Below, one piece after another: positions 42,494-50,472 of a stretch of DNA of 64,000 nt. The stretch is from CAG-390 sp045644325. GTDB lineage: Bacteria > Bacillota > Clostridia > Oscillospirales > CAG-272. The stretch's first letter is position 1. The number at the start of each line of letters is the position of its first letter. The notes under the pieces are model-generated. The model saw only the letters and a list, made by a program, of their open reading frames with translations. It did no database searches and was not told where the DNA came from. The stretch is from positions 1 through 64,000 of the forward strand of contig JAZRGT010000063.1 of NCBI GenBank assembly GCA_045644325.1, written 5' to 3'. A program made the position numbers and the translations under genes.

Positions 42494-42622
42494 ATTTCGC
42501 CTGTGGCGAAATGCAAAATCTTGCTAAAGCAAGGTGAAATCCGCACTTTGTGCGGGTGAAATCTTTCGCTGCAAGCGAAAGGTTAAGGAAGAAATCCGCC
42601 GAGCGGCGGATTTCTTTTGTTT
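42494..42622 (+). repeat. Hairpin array with GTGAAAT linkers, ending in a terminator
   Basis: Stems: ATTTCGCC-tgt-GGCGAAAT (42494), CTTGCT-aa-AGCAAG (42520), CCGCAC-ttt-GTGCGG (42541), CTTTCGCT-gca-AGCGAAAG (42563) and AAATCCGCC-gagc-GGCGGATTT (42592) with a T-rich tail. Linkers GCAAAAT, GTGAAAT, GTGAAAT. Same plan as 16063-16147 with other stems. Confidence 0.9.
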
Positions 42623-42659
42623 TATTGAATTTCGCACTTGATTTTGTTCGGGCGCAAAC

Positions 42660-42850
42660 CCTTTCGCGCGGTGCTCTATACCCACCCAACCCTCCCGCAA
42701 GCGGGAGGGCTTATTTCATCGGCAAAGCCGATGTCTTGCGAGCGGTGTAATTTTGTGCAGATATAGTGATTTCGCCGATATCCTAATAATTTTGTGCCGG
42801 CAAATCGGGACCTATCCCCCACCCCCTTCCCGTGAACCGGGAAGGGGAAC
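42660..42850. repeat. Second intergenic hairpin group
   Basis: CCCTCCCGC-AA-GCGGGAGGG (42692-42711), CATCGGC-AAA-GCCGATG and CCCCTTCCCG...CGGGAAGGGG (42830-42849). The GCGCGGTGCT...CCCACCC portion repeats that at 20139. No gene seen in 42491-42894. Confidence 0.75.
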
Positions 42851-42894
42851 TTGAGAGTGCGAAACATTTTGTTTAGCTAAATAACTATTGCTTG

Positions 42895-44031
42895 TTATTT
42901 GTTATCATTCAACGCTCGCGCTTTGTCCAAAATCTCATTCCATCTATCCTCACCGCGAACCGAATCGAACCATTCCCAACCCTTTTCCGCAGTCATCATT
43001 TTGTCAATATTGCCCATTTTGCAGGCAAGTCCGAGCAAATGAATATATCTTTTTCCATTCGGTAATTCGATTCTCCATTTGCCCTCTATTAGTTTGGTTT
43101 TTCCGAAAAACAGTTCGTTTCCGAGATCAAGCGGCGTCTCACGAGGTATTACGGCAAATCTTTCTGTTAATGCAAGAGCGCGTTCGAGATAATTGTAGCC
43201 CTTTTCTTTATCTCCACTTTTGAAATACGCCGCAGCCAAATGAATGTATGAGCGGCGGTATTCGCAGATAAAGCCGTCGGGAATATCTAAGTCCGCTTGT
43301 CTGAGAGTAAAACCGTCGAGAATATGAATGCAATTATTATACCACGCTATAGCTTCTTCGGAATTTGAATACGGGCTCGCACCATAGAATTTATTGATCA
43401 CGCTTGCAGCTCTTACAAAATTTACGGCATGGCGGTACATCCAATATTTTTCGTCATCGCCTAAAAGTTTATATCTTTCTTCGTAAATCTCAAGCTTTTC
43501 GTCCCGCCAAAAAATACTGTCTTTCTGCATCCATTTACCGAGATCATCTTCATCGCAGATCATGCACATTGATTTTACCGCGTTTTTGCGCGAAGTGGTG
43601 TCGGTACATTCCTTGAGTATACGCTCGCATATTTCGTTCAGTAAAGGTTTGTATTCCTCGATCTTGTCGCGGTTATAGCGTGTGATTTGATGCATCAGAG
43701 AGGTAGCGATGTGCCAATCTCGCGGATATTTTCTGTGATATTTCAGCGAAAGCTCGAGCCTTTCGTCAACGGGTCTGTCGTGTAGTCTGAAAAAGTAATT
43801 CTTCTGAATATCCTCTCTTGCGCTGATCTCATCGTTCCCGATCAGCTCATCGACGGTGATTCCGAAGAAGTTTGCAATCGAGGGCAGCAAGGTAATGTCG
43901 GGGTAACCGTCGCCGCACTCCCATTTCGAGATCGACTGCGGCGAAATTCCGAGCGCCGATGCGAGCGCATCCTGTGTCATATCCCGCTCCTTGCGGAATT
44001 TTTTGATTCTTTCTGCGATTAAAAGTTCCAT
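42895..44031 (-). CDS. XRE-family regulator with helical-repeat C-terminus
   Basis: 378 aa. N-terminal HTH_3 (4-58: KFRKERDMTQDALASALGISPQ) and a long C-terminal half of helical repeats (about 80-340) with TPR-like pattern, e.g. YIHLAAAYFKSGDKEKGYNYLERALAL. Such proteins bind small peptides in quorum-sensing (Rgg/PlcR class) or act as stand-alone regulators. ATG 44031 is preceded by AAAGGAG. Divergent from a paralogue at 44301. Confidence 0.88.
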   Translation of the reverse strand: MELLIAERIKKFRKERDMTQDALASALGISPQSISKWECGDGYPDITLLPSIANFFGITVDELIGNDEISAREDIQKNYFFRLHDRPVDERLELSLKYHRKYPRDWHIATSLMHQITRYNRDKIEEYKPLLNEICERILKECTDTTSRKNAVKSMCMICDEDDLGKWMQKDSIFWRDEKLEIYEERYKLLGDDEKYWMYRHAVNFVRAASVINKFYGASPYSNSEEAIAWYNNCIHILDGFTLRQADLDIPDGFICEYRRSYIHLAAAYFKSGDKEKGYNYLERALALTERFAVIPRETPLDLGNELFFGKTKLIEGKWRIELPNGKRYIHLLGLACKMGNIDKMMTAEKGWEWFDSVRGEDRWNEILDKARALNDNK

Positions 44032-44069
44032 TAATTCTCCTTTCTTCGGCGGGCCCTGCCTACGGTATA

Positions 44070-44098
44070 ATGATACCATATTATTGAATGAAAATCAA
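44070..44098 (-). promoter_or_regulatory. Probable promoter of the leftward XRE gene
   Basis: Minus strand TTGATT (44098-44093), 17-bp spacer, TATCAT (44075-44070). The element GGTAT-AATG-ATACC (44064-44077) spans the -10. Confidence 0.6.
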
Positions 44099-44228
44099 TA
44101 ACCGCGTTTTTGTGTATACCTCCACGAACGGTAGAATTTTGCTCGAGAGGGTGGTATGAAATACTTTTAAGAAAAGGAGCGTTAATAAAAAATAAGCTAC
44201 ACTTTAGTTAATATATCAATCCTCTTAC

Positions 44229-44276
44229 TTGAAAAACTCCGAAAAAATGTTATAATATAATCACAAAAGCGCTTTT
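44229..44276 (+). promoter_or_regulatory. Promoter and palindrome ahead of the rightward XRE gene
   Basis: TTGAAA (44229-44234), 16-bp spacer, TATAAT (44251-44256), then AAAAGCGCTTTT (44265-44276), a 12-bp perfect palindrome over the start region. Likely operator. Confidence 0.65.
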
Positions 44277-44300
44277 GAATATTTTTTGGAGGACACAAAA

Positions 44301-45419
44301 ATGTCTATCGGAACAACAATAAAAAGGCTGCGCCGTGAGCGCGATATGACGCAGGAGCAGCTTGCGGAGTATCTTGGAATCTCTGCTTGCGCGATCTCGC
44401 AATGGGAATGCGACCGTACCGCGCCCGATATTTCGCAGATTCCCTTGCTCGTACGTATTTTCGGTGTTACGTCGGACGAGCTGCTTGGAATCAGCGATCT
44501 CAATAAGGAAGCGGAAATTATGAGATTGCACGAGGAAATCTACGAACTCAGTCGTATAGGCAAAAAGCGAGAGAGCTTTGACCTTGCGGCTCAGGCGCAT
44601 AAGATGTATCCCGACAGTTACGATCTGATGTATGCGTACGCGTCGCAGTTCAGTTACGTTTACTATGATAAGAATTTTCCCCAGGACGAAAAGAAGAAGC
44701 TGCTTGCAGAGTCGATCAAGCTGCTCGAGGCTATTATGGCGGGATGTACAGATGAGAATCTCCGAATAAATGCTATGAGCACAATTTTGTGGATGTATCG
44801 AGAAAGCGGTGATGTTGATAAAGCGTGGGAGGTTGCGAAAAAATTTCCGAGATTGATCAACAGCTATGAATTTCATAGGGTTCATATTAGTAATGGCGAT
44901 GAGCGGATCGATGCTCATATGGATCTGCTATACCACGGATTGCTTCAGCATCTTTTGAATTCTATGGTAAGAAATTATAAGGACAGCTCGGGAAAGCGAT
45001 TTTTCAGCCACTCCGAAATGTGCGTGCTTTACAAAAAGATGATTGATGTACTCGATATAATTTTCGAGAATGGCGACCTCGGATTCTATTTCAGCGATTA
45101 TTCTGATGCACACAAATTTATTGCAAAATATTACGCCCAAGAAGGCGATGTTGAAAATTCGCTTACCTATCTCGATGGTGATGCAGATGCAGTTGTAGCT
45201 TATATGCGTGACTATTACCAAAAGGATTACACTCATACCTCGCTCCTTTTCAAGGGCGTTACAACTAGCGGTAAGAAAATCTGGTATCAATCAACTGACA
45301 ACGATGCCTCAAATCTTCTTTCCGAAATGAAAAAGGCGCATTACGATTTCATCCGCACCGACGAAAGATTTACCGCGATCGAAGAAAAGCTCACTCCCTA
45401 TGCGGGAAAGTGGGAATAA
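44301..45419 (+). CDS. XRE-family regulator with helical-repeat C-terminus
   Basis: 372 aa. HTH_3 (5-58: IKRLRRERDMTQEQLAEYLGIS) and about 300 residues of helical repeats, similar to the 42895 protein (compare ILKECTDTTSRKNAVKSM with IMAGCTDENLRINAMSTI). ATG 44301 follows GGAGGACACAAAA. The two genes diverge, with promoters only 130-200 bp apart. Probably a peptide-responsive or signal-linked regulator pair (inference). Terminator follows. Confidence 0.88.
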   Translation: MSIGTTIKRLRRERDMTQEQLAEYLGISACAISQWECDRTAPDISQIPLLVRIFGVTSDELLGISDLNKEAEIMRLHEEIYELSRIGKKRESFDLAAQAHKMYPDSYDLMYAYASQFSYVYYDKNFPQDEKKKLLAESIKLLEAIMAGCTDENLRINAMSTILWMYRESGDVDKAWEVAKKFPRLINSYEFHRVHISNGDERIDAHMDLLYHGLLQHLLNSMVRNYKDSSGKRFFSHSEMCVLYKKMIDVLDIIFENGDLGFYFSDYSDAHKFIAKYYAQEGDVENSLTYLDGDADAVVAYMRDYYQKDYTHTSLLFKGVTTSGKKIWYQSTDNDASNLLSEMKKAHYDFIRTDERFTAIEEKLTPYAGKWE

Positions 45420-45423
45420 GAAT

Positions 45424-45456
45424 ATCCCCGAGGCTCGAACCTCGGGGATCGTTTTT
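45424..45456 (+). terminator. Terminator after the XRE gene
   Basis: ATCCCCGAGG-CTCGAA-CCTCGGGGAT followed by CGTTTTT. Also serves the converging gene that ends at 45455. Confidence 0.92.
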
Positions 45457-46495
45457 ATTCTCCGATATATTTCCTGATTGCTTTCGCAAAGCATTTTCCG
45501 AGCGAGATCAGACGCTCCGCGGAGACCTTGTTTTCCTTTGTTCCGAAATATGCGGACTCAAGGGTAAAGGCAAGGTCGCATTCGGGACGGCTGTTGGTTG
45601 TAAACGCAAAGTTCGGGTTCGGCTGATTCCAGCCCGTGAGGGGCGGATGGTCGTTTTCCTTTTTGTATTGCATCGCGTCCGAGGTGAGCTCGGATTCGAG
45701 TAGGGCGGAGAAGCAGTCGAATTTTTCCAGCTTTTCAACCTTGTTGCGGACGATGAAGATGCGGTCGTTGTTGCCGCCCTTGTGATAGGGCGAATGAAGG
45801 TCAAAGCCGAAGTTACATCCGTATCTGTCTGCGTGGGAGCGGATTGCGGCGACTTCGGGATATATCGGAGCATCGGTGTAGTCTCTGTTGTGGTCGTGGG
45901 GCGTGCGGGATTTGCCCTGATCGCCGTCAAGTACGCCGTCGTAATCTACAAAGGGAACGCAAAGGATGCGGGTGTTCGGTATCGGGGACGTGATGAGCTC
46001 CTCTAAAACTCCCTCCATAACGTAGCTTCCCGTGGACTCGCAGGCGTGATGACGGGCGGTGATTATGATGCTTCTTTTGCCGTCTCCGATGTGCAGGCAG
46101 GGGACGCTCCGTCCCTTTCTGCTTCGGCAAAGCTCGGAGATCTCGAGTGTGCGGCTTTCGGCGAAAGCGATAAAACGGGTGGGATGATAGAGCATATTGT
46201 GAGCGAAGTAGACTCGGCTTTCTCCGCTTTCGAAACGGTAGGTGAAGCTCTCACCGTCGACGCTGTCGAGCCAATGCCAATCTTTCAGATCGTGGCTGAC
46301 GGCGGGGCCCCAATAGCCCAAGCGTTTGCTTTCAAATTTGAAGGTGATCTCGCGATCCTCGGCACCCTCGACGCAAAACGCCCAATAAAACCAATCTCCC
46401 TCGGTATCGCGGAGCTCGTTCTCGAGGATCACGGTATCGCCCGATATTTCCTTGACGCGGATATTGCCGCCTGTGAAATTCTGATGTATTTTCAT
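45455..46495 (-). CDS. M14-type metallopeptidase with N-terminal beta domain
   Basis: 346 aa, no signal peptide. The N-terminal 125 residues form a beta-rich domain like that of cytosolic carboxypeptidases. The catalytic part has zinc motif H150-x2-E153 (ARHHACES), FDLHSPYH (third ligand about residue 240) and a C-terminal E in FTLESAYFG as the general base. Possible substrates are peptides, peptidoglycan or amide conjugates. ATG 46495 follows GGAG by 9 nt; the longer frame has no ribosome site. Confidence 0.85.
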   Translation of the reverse strand: MKIHQNFTGGNIRVKEISGDTVILENELRDTEGDWFYWAFCVEGAEDREITFKFESKRLGYWGPAVSHDLKDWHWLDSVDGESFTYRFESGESRVYFAHNMLYHPTRFIAFAESRTLEISELCRSRKGRSVPCLHIGDGKRSIIITARHHACESTGSYVMEGVLEELITSPIPNTRILCVPFVDYDGVLDGDQGKSRTPHDHNRDYTDAPIYPEVAAIRSHADRYGCNFGFDLHSPYHKGGNNDRIFIVRNKVEKLEKFDCFSALLESELTSDAMQYKKENDHPPLTGWNQPNPNFAFTTNSRPECDLAFTLESAYFGTKENKVSAERLISLGKCFAKAIRKYIGE

Positions 46496-46599
46496 TTTTA
46501 TCTTCTCCGATCCCGACATTTTGCAGAATAGTTGCTTTTTACATTATACCATATTGACGTTGACTTTGCAAGATGTTGAAATAAATATATAACATTAAA

Positions 46600-46648
46600 C
46601 CAAAACAACAAAAGGCAATATCAAACCCGTCGGGAGTGATATTGCCTT
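46600..46648 (-). terminator. Terminator of spoIVB
   Basis: Minus strand AAGGCAATATCA / TGATATTGCCTT with a 13-nt loop and T-rich tail, starting 5 nt after the stop. Confidence 0.88.
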
Positions 46649-46652
46649 GCTT

Positions 46653-47696
46653 TTACTCCGCCGCCGCGAGCATATTTTCGATAAATATGCCGTATCCGCG
46701 TGTCGGGTCGCCGACGAGGACGTGCGTTACCGCGCCGACGAGTTTGCCGTTCTGAATTATCGGGCTGCCCGACATACCCTGAACGATGCCACCCGTTTGC
46801 GCAATCAGCGCGGGATCGGTCACCTTGACCGTAAAGCACCGTCCTCCCGCCGATGTCGGGTCGATCGAGGAAAGCTCGACCTTATATTCGTGGGGTTTTC
46901 CGTCCTCGAGAGTGCAGAGGATAGTCGCCTCGCCGCCGCGCACCTCGTCCTTGTGCGCTATGGGCATTGCGCCGTAAAGCGATTTTGGAATGCTTGAATA
47001 GATGCCGAATATGCCGCGGTCAGTGTTGCTCGTCACCGCACCGAGCTTTTCGGGCTTGAAGCTGCCGCGTATCTCTCCGGGATCGCCCGCCGCGCCTTTC
47101 GTGATGCCTCCGATGTTCACCCCAAGCAGAACACCGCGTCCGAGAGGCATCGGTTTGCCTGTATCGGCATCGCAGATTCCGTGTCCGAGTCCGCCGAATA
47201 GCCCCGTTTGCGGGTCAATGAAGGTTACGGTGCCGATACCCGCTCCGCTGTCACGGACCCAGATACCCGTCTTATAACCGCTCTCTTCAAGCCTTGGCGT
47301 GACGGTCACGCAGAATTCGCGTCCGTCGCGGCAACAAGTGAGCTCAACACTTTTTCCTTTTCCCGCGTTCACCGCTCGGCTGAGCCCCTCCGCGTCGTTG
47401 ATCTTCACTCCGTCAACCTTTAATATAACGTCGTTTACGCGCACTCCCGCGGCGTATGCAGGACTTTGCGCATTATCGGGAATGCCGACGACGAGCACTC
47501 CCTCCGTGAAAAATCTGACTCCGAAGACCATTCCTCCGGGGATCAGATATTTTTCGGTTTCTTCGGCACTCGCACTTACGCTTGCCGTCATATCGGCATT
47601 CACGTCGGAACGCGCCGACGAAGCGCAGAAGAGGAGCGCCGTAAGCAAGATGCAGACAAATGCCGTCAGTCTGCTTTTGTTTCGTTTGATTTGCAT
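46653..47696 (-). CDS. spoIVB: SpoIVB peptidase (sporulation, S55 family)
   Basis: 347 aa. N-terminal membrane helix (about 8-28), PDZ domain (about 60-130: GVRVNDVILKVDGV), then the S55 serine protease domain with H172 in GLGHGICD and S309 in QGMSGSP. In B. subtilis SpoIVB is secreted from the forespore and signals SpoIVFB to activate pro-sigma K. ATG 47696 is chosen because GGTGGA lies just before it; longer frames run into the upstream foldback. Presence indicates endospore formation. spoIVB is usually near recN/spo0A; here neither is seen. Confidence 0.95.
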   Translation of the reverse strand: MQIKRNKSRLTAFVCILLTALLFCASSARSDVNADMTASVSASAEETEKYLIPGGMVFGVRFFTEGVLVVGIPDNAQSPAYAAGVRVNDVILKVDGVKINDAEGLSRAVNAGKGKSVELTCCRDGREFCVTVTPRLEESGYKTGIWVRDSGAGIGTVTFIDPQTGLFGGLGHGICDADTGKPMPLGRGVLLGVNIGGITKGAAGDPGEIRGSFKPEKLGAVTSNTDRGIFGIYSSIPKSLYGAMPIAHKDEVRGGEATILCTLEDGKPHEYKVELSSIDPTSAGGRCFTVKVTDPALIAQTGGIVQGMSGSPIIQNGKLVGAVTHVLVGDPTRGYGIFIENMLAAAE

Positions 47697-47725
47697 AAGA
47701 TCCACCGGTTTCTTTTGTTGCGGCA

Positions 47726-48020
47726 AAGCTGCGCTTGCCGTACGGGAGCCGAGCCTAATCGCCTCACGGTGATTAATTTTCGCGTCTTTCGGCATGATTT
47801 CACTCGCAAGGTTAATACCTTGCTTCGCAAAATCCCACCAAAATCCATCAAAAATTAATTCGCCGTGAGGTGCGAAGCAGTTTTGACGGAGCAGATTTTT
47901 TCGAGAACAAAGTTCTTTCCGCAGTTCATATATTAATATTAACAAGGAAAGAACTGAAGTTATCGGGAAAATCTGTCCGACAAAACCGATTTTGTTCGGC
48001 TCTCGTACGGCACAACTTTT
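47726..48020. repeat. About 295-bp multi-level foldback element
   Basis: Arms: GCCGTACGGGAGCCGA (about 47735) with CGGCTCTCGTACGGCAC (about 47997); CGCCTCACGG-x-GATTAATTTT (47760) with AAAATTAATTCGCCGTGAGG (47850); a GTTCTTTCC / GGAAAGAAC pair and GGAGCAGATTTT / AAAATCTGTCC around 47880-47975. No open frame longer than background in 47697-48196. Confidence 0.75.
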
Positions 48021-48106
48021 CCGCAATACTAATTTGCCCCCTAACTTAAAATTAATGTGTAGAAAAATTCGACCTTCGTACCATTTTTTATGCGTAAAAA
48101 TAATTT

Positions 48107-48176
48107 GTTAATAAACTAATTAATCTATTGACTTTTTCTGAAAATTTGCTATAATATTGATTAGTTTATTAACTAA
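48107..48176 (+). promoter_or_regulatory. Promoter with two inverted MarR-type operators
   Basis: TTGACT (48128-48133), 16-bp spacer, TATAAT (48150-48155). The 13-bp word GTTAATAAACTAA (48107-48119) recurs inverted as TTAGTTTATTAAC (48161-48173), so copies flank the promoter; the second forms TTAGTT-TATT-AACTAA. Confidence 0.8.
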
Positions 48177-48196
48177 CTAAAATTGGAGGAAATACG

Positions 48197-48658
48197 ATGA
48201 AAAAGTCACCATTAACAGATGATATGCTGACGCCTGCGATGTTGATAGGACATATTTCACGCGCGCAGAGATGCACCCTGCGCTCGCGCGAAAACGATCC
48301 GATCATGACACAGAACAGCTGTCGCGCAATACTGTTCTGCCTCTCGCGAGAGGAAGGCATCACTCAGCTTGAGCTTTCGCGCCGTGCGGGACTAAAGCCG
48401 CCGACGGTCAGCGTTGCTCTCAAGCACCTTGAGGACGAGGGATACGTCATCCGCATGACCGACGATGACGATAAACGCGCCGCACGGGTTTATCTTTCCG
48501 ATAAGGGACACGCGCTCGAAAAGGAAAATGAAGAACGCTTTGTTGCGGTCGACAATGAAATGATGGCGGGATTTACTCCCGATGAGATCGAGCTTTTGCG
48601 CTCGATGCTGTTGCGCATTCGCGACAATCTTAAGAATCCGAAAGGAAAAGAAGAATGA
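48197..48658 (+). CDS. MarR-family transcriptional regulator
   Basis: 153 aa; winged helix EEGITQLELSRRAGLKPPTV, wing MTDDDDKRAARVYLS. TTGGAGGAAATACG precedes ATG. Overlaps the first ABC gene by 4 nt (ATGA). Probably represses its operon through the TTAGTT/AACTAA sites. It parallels the MarR at 28423 but is not close in sequence. Confidence 0.92.
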   Translation: MKKSPLTDDMLTPAMLIGHISRAQRCTLRSRENDPIMTQNSCRAILFCLSREEGITQLELSRRAGLKPPTVSVALKHLEDEGYVIRMTDDDDKRAARVYLSDKGHALEKENEERFVAVDNEMMAGFTPDEIELLRSMLLRIRDNLKNPKGKEE

Positions 48659-50472
48659 AAAAACTGCTCCCCTATCTCAAACCCTATTGGTTTGTGGCAC
48701 TCATCTCACCGCTTATGATGATCGGCGAGGTGCTCGGCGATCTTTGCCTGCCCTACCTTATGTCATACATAGTCAATTACGGTGTCGAGGGCTATTCGCC
48801 TCTTGATCCCAAGCACGGCGCGCCTCTTGCCGCAAAGCTTATCGATGTCTTCCTCGGCGCGGATGCGACGAGAATGGAGATCATCATTCTTTTCGGAATT
48901 CTGATGCTCTGCGTAACCCTCGTCGGCGGATTTTTCGGCACGTTCTGCGCTTACACCGCCGCAAAGGCATCTCAGGGCTTCGGTAACGATCTACGCCGCG
49001 ATGCTTATTCGCGCGTGATGTCGCTTTCGATCGAGCAGACCGATAAGTTCACCACGGGCTCGCTCGTCACGAGAATGACCAACGATATCACCATTCTCGT
49101 TGAGTTCGTTGAGCATATGCTCCGAATGGTCGTCCGCTCACCCATGTTCTTCATCGGCGGCACGATAATGCTTATTTCACTTAACGTAAAATTTGGTCTC
49201 GTGCTTCTTTGCACGCTTCCGATACAGCTTTTTGCGATGGTTTTTGTCATTCGCAAGGCTGTTCCGCTTTTCTCCGAGGTTCAGAAAAAGCTCGACCGTA
49301 TAAATTCGGTTGCGCGTGAGAATATTACGGGTGCGCGAGTTATCAAGGCTTACGTTCGCGAGGATTACGAATGCGAGCGCTTTGAGGGCGCGAACAGCGA
49401 AATGCGCGATACAAACCTCAAGGTTCAGCTCCTTCTGACATTCATCAACCCCATTCTTATCGTTTCTCTCGCGTTTGCGACTGTTGCCATCATCTACATC
49501 GGCGGTCTGCAGACTCAGATTGAGGCGGCGGGTATGACTACGGGTACGGTTATGGCGGCTATCACCTACGTTACCCAGGTCGTCAACTCGCTGATGATGC
49601 TGACGATGATTTTCCAGACGATCTCCCGCGCGGGTGCTTCCTCGAAGAGAATTATCGAGGTGCTTGAATCCGATCCCGTTATCAAGGGCGGCGATGAGCG
49701 CGAGGGAAGAAATTCCGAGATCTCGATTGAATTCAAGGGTGTTGACTTCAAATATCCGAACACTACGGGCAAGAACGTGCTTTCCGATATATCGCTGACC
49801 GTCAAGCGCGGCGAAACGCTTGCCGTTATCGGCGCGACGGGATCGGGCAAATCCTCGCTGATCTCGCTGATACCGAGATATTACGATGCCGCAAAGGGCA
49901 AGGTATTTATAGAAGGAAGAGATATTTCCGAATACGATCTGCCCTCGCTCCGCAAAAAGATCGGCTACGTTATGCAGAAGAGTGAGCTCTTCTCGGATAC
50001 TATCGCGAACAATATCAAGTGGGGCAAGGACGATGCCACCGATGAGGAGATCCGCGCCGCGGCTTCGATCGCGCAGGCTGATTCCTTCGTCAGCGAATTT
50101 ACCGACGGCTATAATACCTTTATAGCCGAGAAGGGCGCGTCGCTTTCGGGCGGACAGAAGCAGCGTCTTTCGATCGCCCGCGCTATCGTAAGACGTCCCG
50201 AAATTCTTATCCTCGACGACGCGACCTCGGCGCTCGACCTTGCAACAGAAGCAAGACTTCAGACCGCACTCCGCGAGGCTATGAAGGACACCACTGTCGT
50301 TATGGTCGCGCAGAGAATCGCGAGCGTGCGCCACGCGGACAGAATTGCAGTTATTGAATCCGACGGACGTATCCTTCATTGCGCTCCGCACGAGGAGCTG
50401 CTTAAAATCAGCGAAACCTATCGCGATATCTGCGCTTCGCAGAGACAGAACGTAGAAGGAGGTGCAAACTGA
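48655..50472 (+). CDS. ABC multidrug exporter half-transporter, degenerate-site subunit
   Basis: 605 aa. N-terminus MKKLLPYLKPYWFV, six helices, NBD Walker A GATGSGKS, signature LSGGQKQR and Walker B LILDDATSALD with Asp in place of the catalytic Glu. Partner of the next gene, which keeps the Glu. Type I heterodimeric exporter of the LmrCD/BmrCD class. It overlaps its partner by 1 nt (TGATG). Confidence 0.92.
   Translation: MKKLLPYLKPYWFVALISPLMMIGEVLGDLCLPYLMSYIVNYGVEGYSPLDPKHGAPLAAKLIDVFLGADATRMEIIILFGILMLCVTLVGGFFGTFCAYTAAKASQGFGNDLRRDAYSRVMSLSIEQTDKFTTGSLVTRMTNDITILVEFVEHMLRMVVRSPMFFIGGTIMLISLNVKFGLVLLCTLPIQLFAMVFVIRKAVPLFSEVQKKLDRINSVARENITGARVIKAYVREDYECERFEGANSEMRDTNLKVQLLLTFINPILIVSLAFATVAIIYIGGLQTQIEAAGMTTGTVMAAITYVTQVVNSLMMLTMIFQTISRAGASSKRIIEVLESDPVIKGGDEREGRNSEISIEFKGVDFKYPNTTGKNVLSDISLTVKRGETLAVIGATGSGKSSLISLIPRYYDAAKGKVFIEGRDISEYDLPSLRKKIGYVMQKSELFSDTIANNIKWGKDDATDEEIRAAASIAQADSFVSEFTDGYNTFIAEKGASLSGGQKQRLSIARAIVRRPEILILDDATSALDLATEARLQTALREAMKDTTVVMVAQRIASVRHADRIAVIESDGRILHCAPHEELLKISETYRDICASQRQNVEGGAN

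Noticed and set aside
47697..48026. Longer SpoIVB N-terminus
   Set aside because: The frame stays open upstream but crosses the foldback element and lacks a ribosome site; ATG 47696 follows GGTGGA and begins a normal membrane anchor.
49177..50391. 404-codon open frame on the - strand
   Set aside because: Antisense shadow of the ABC gene at 48655.
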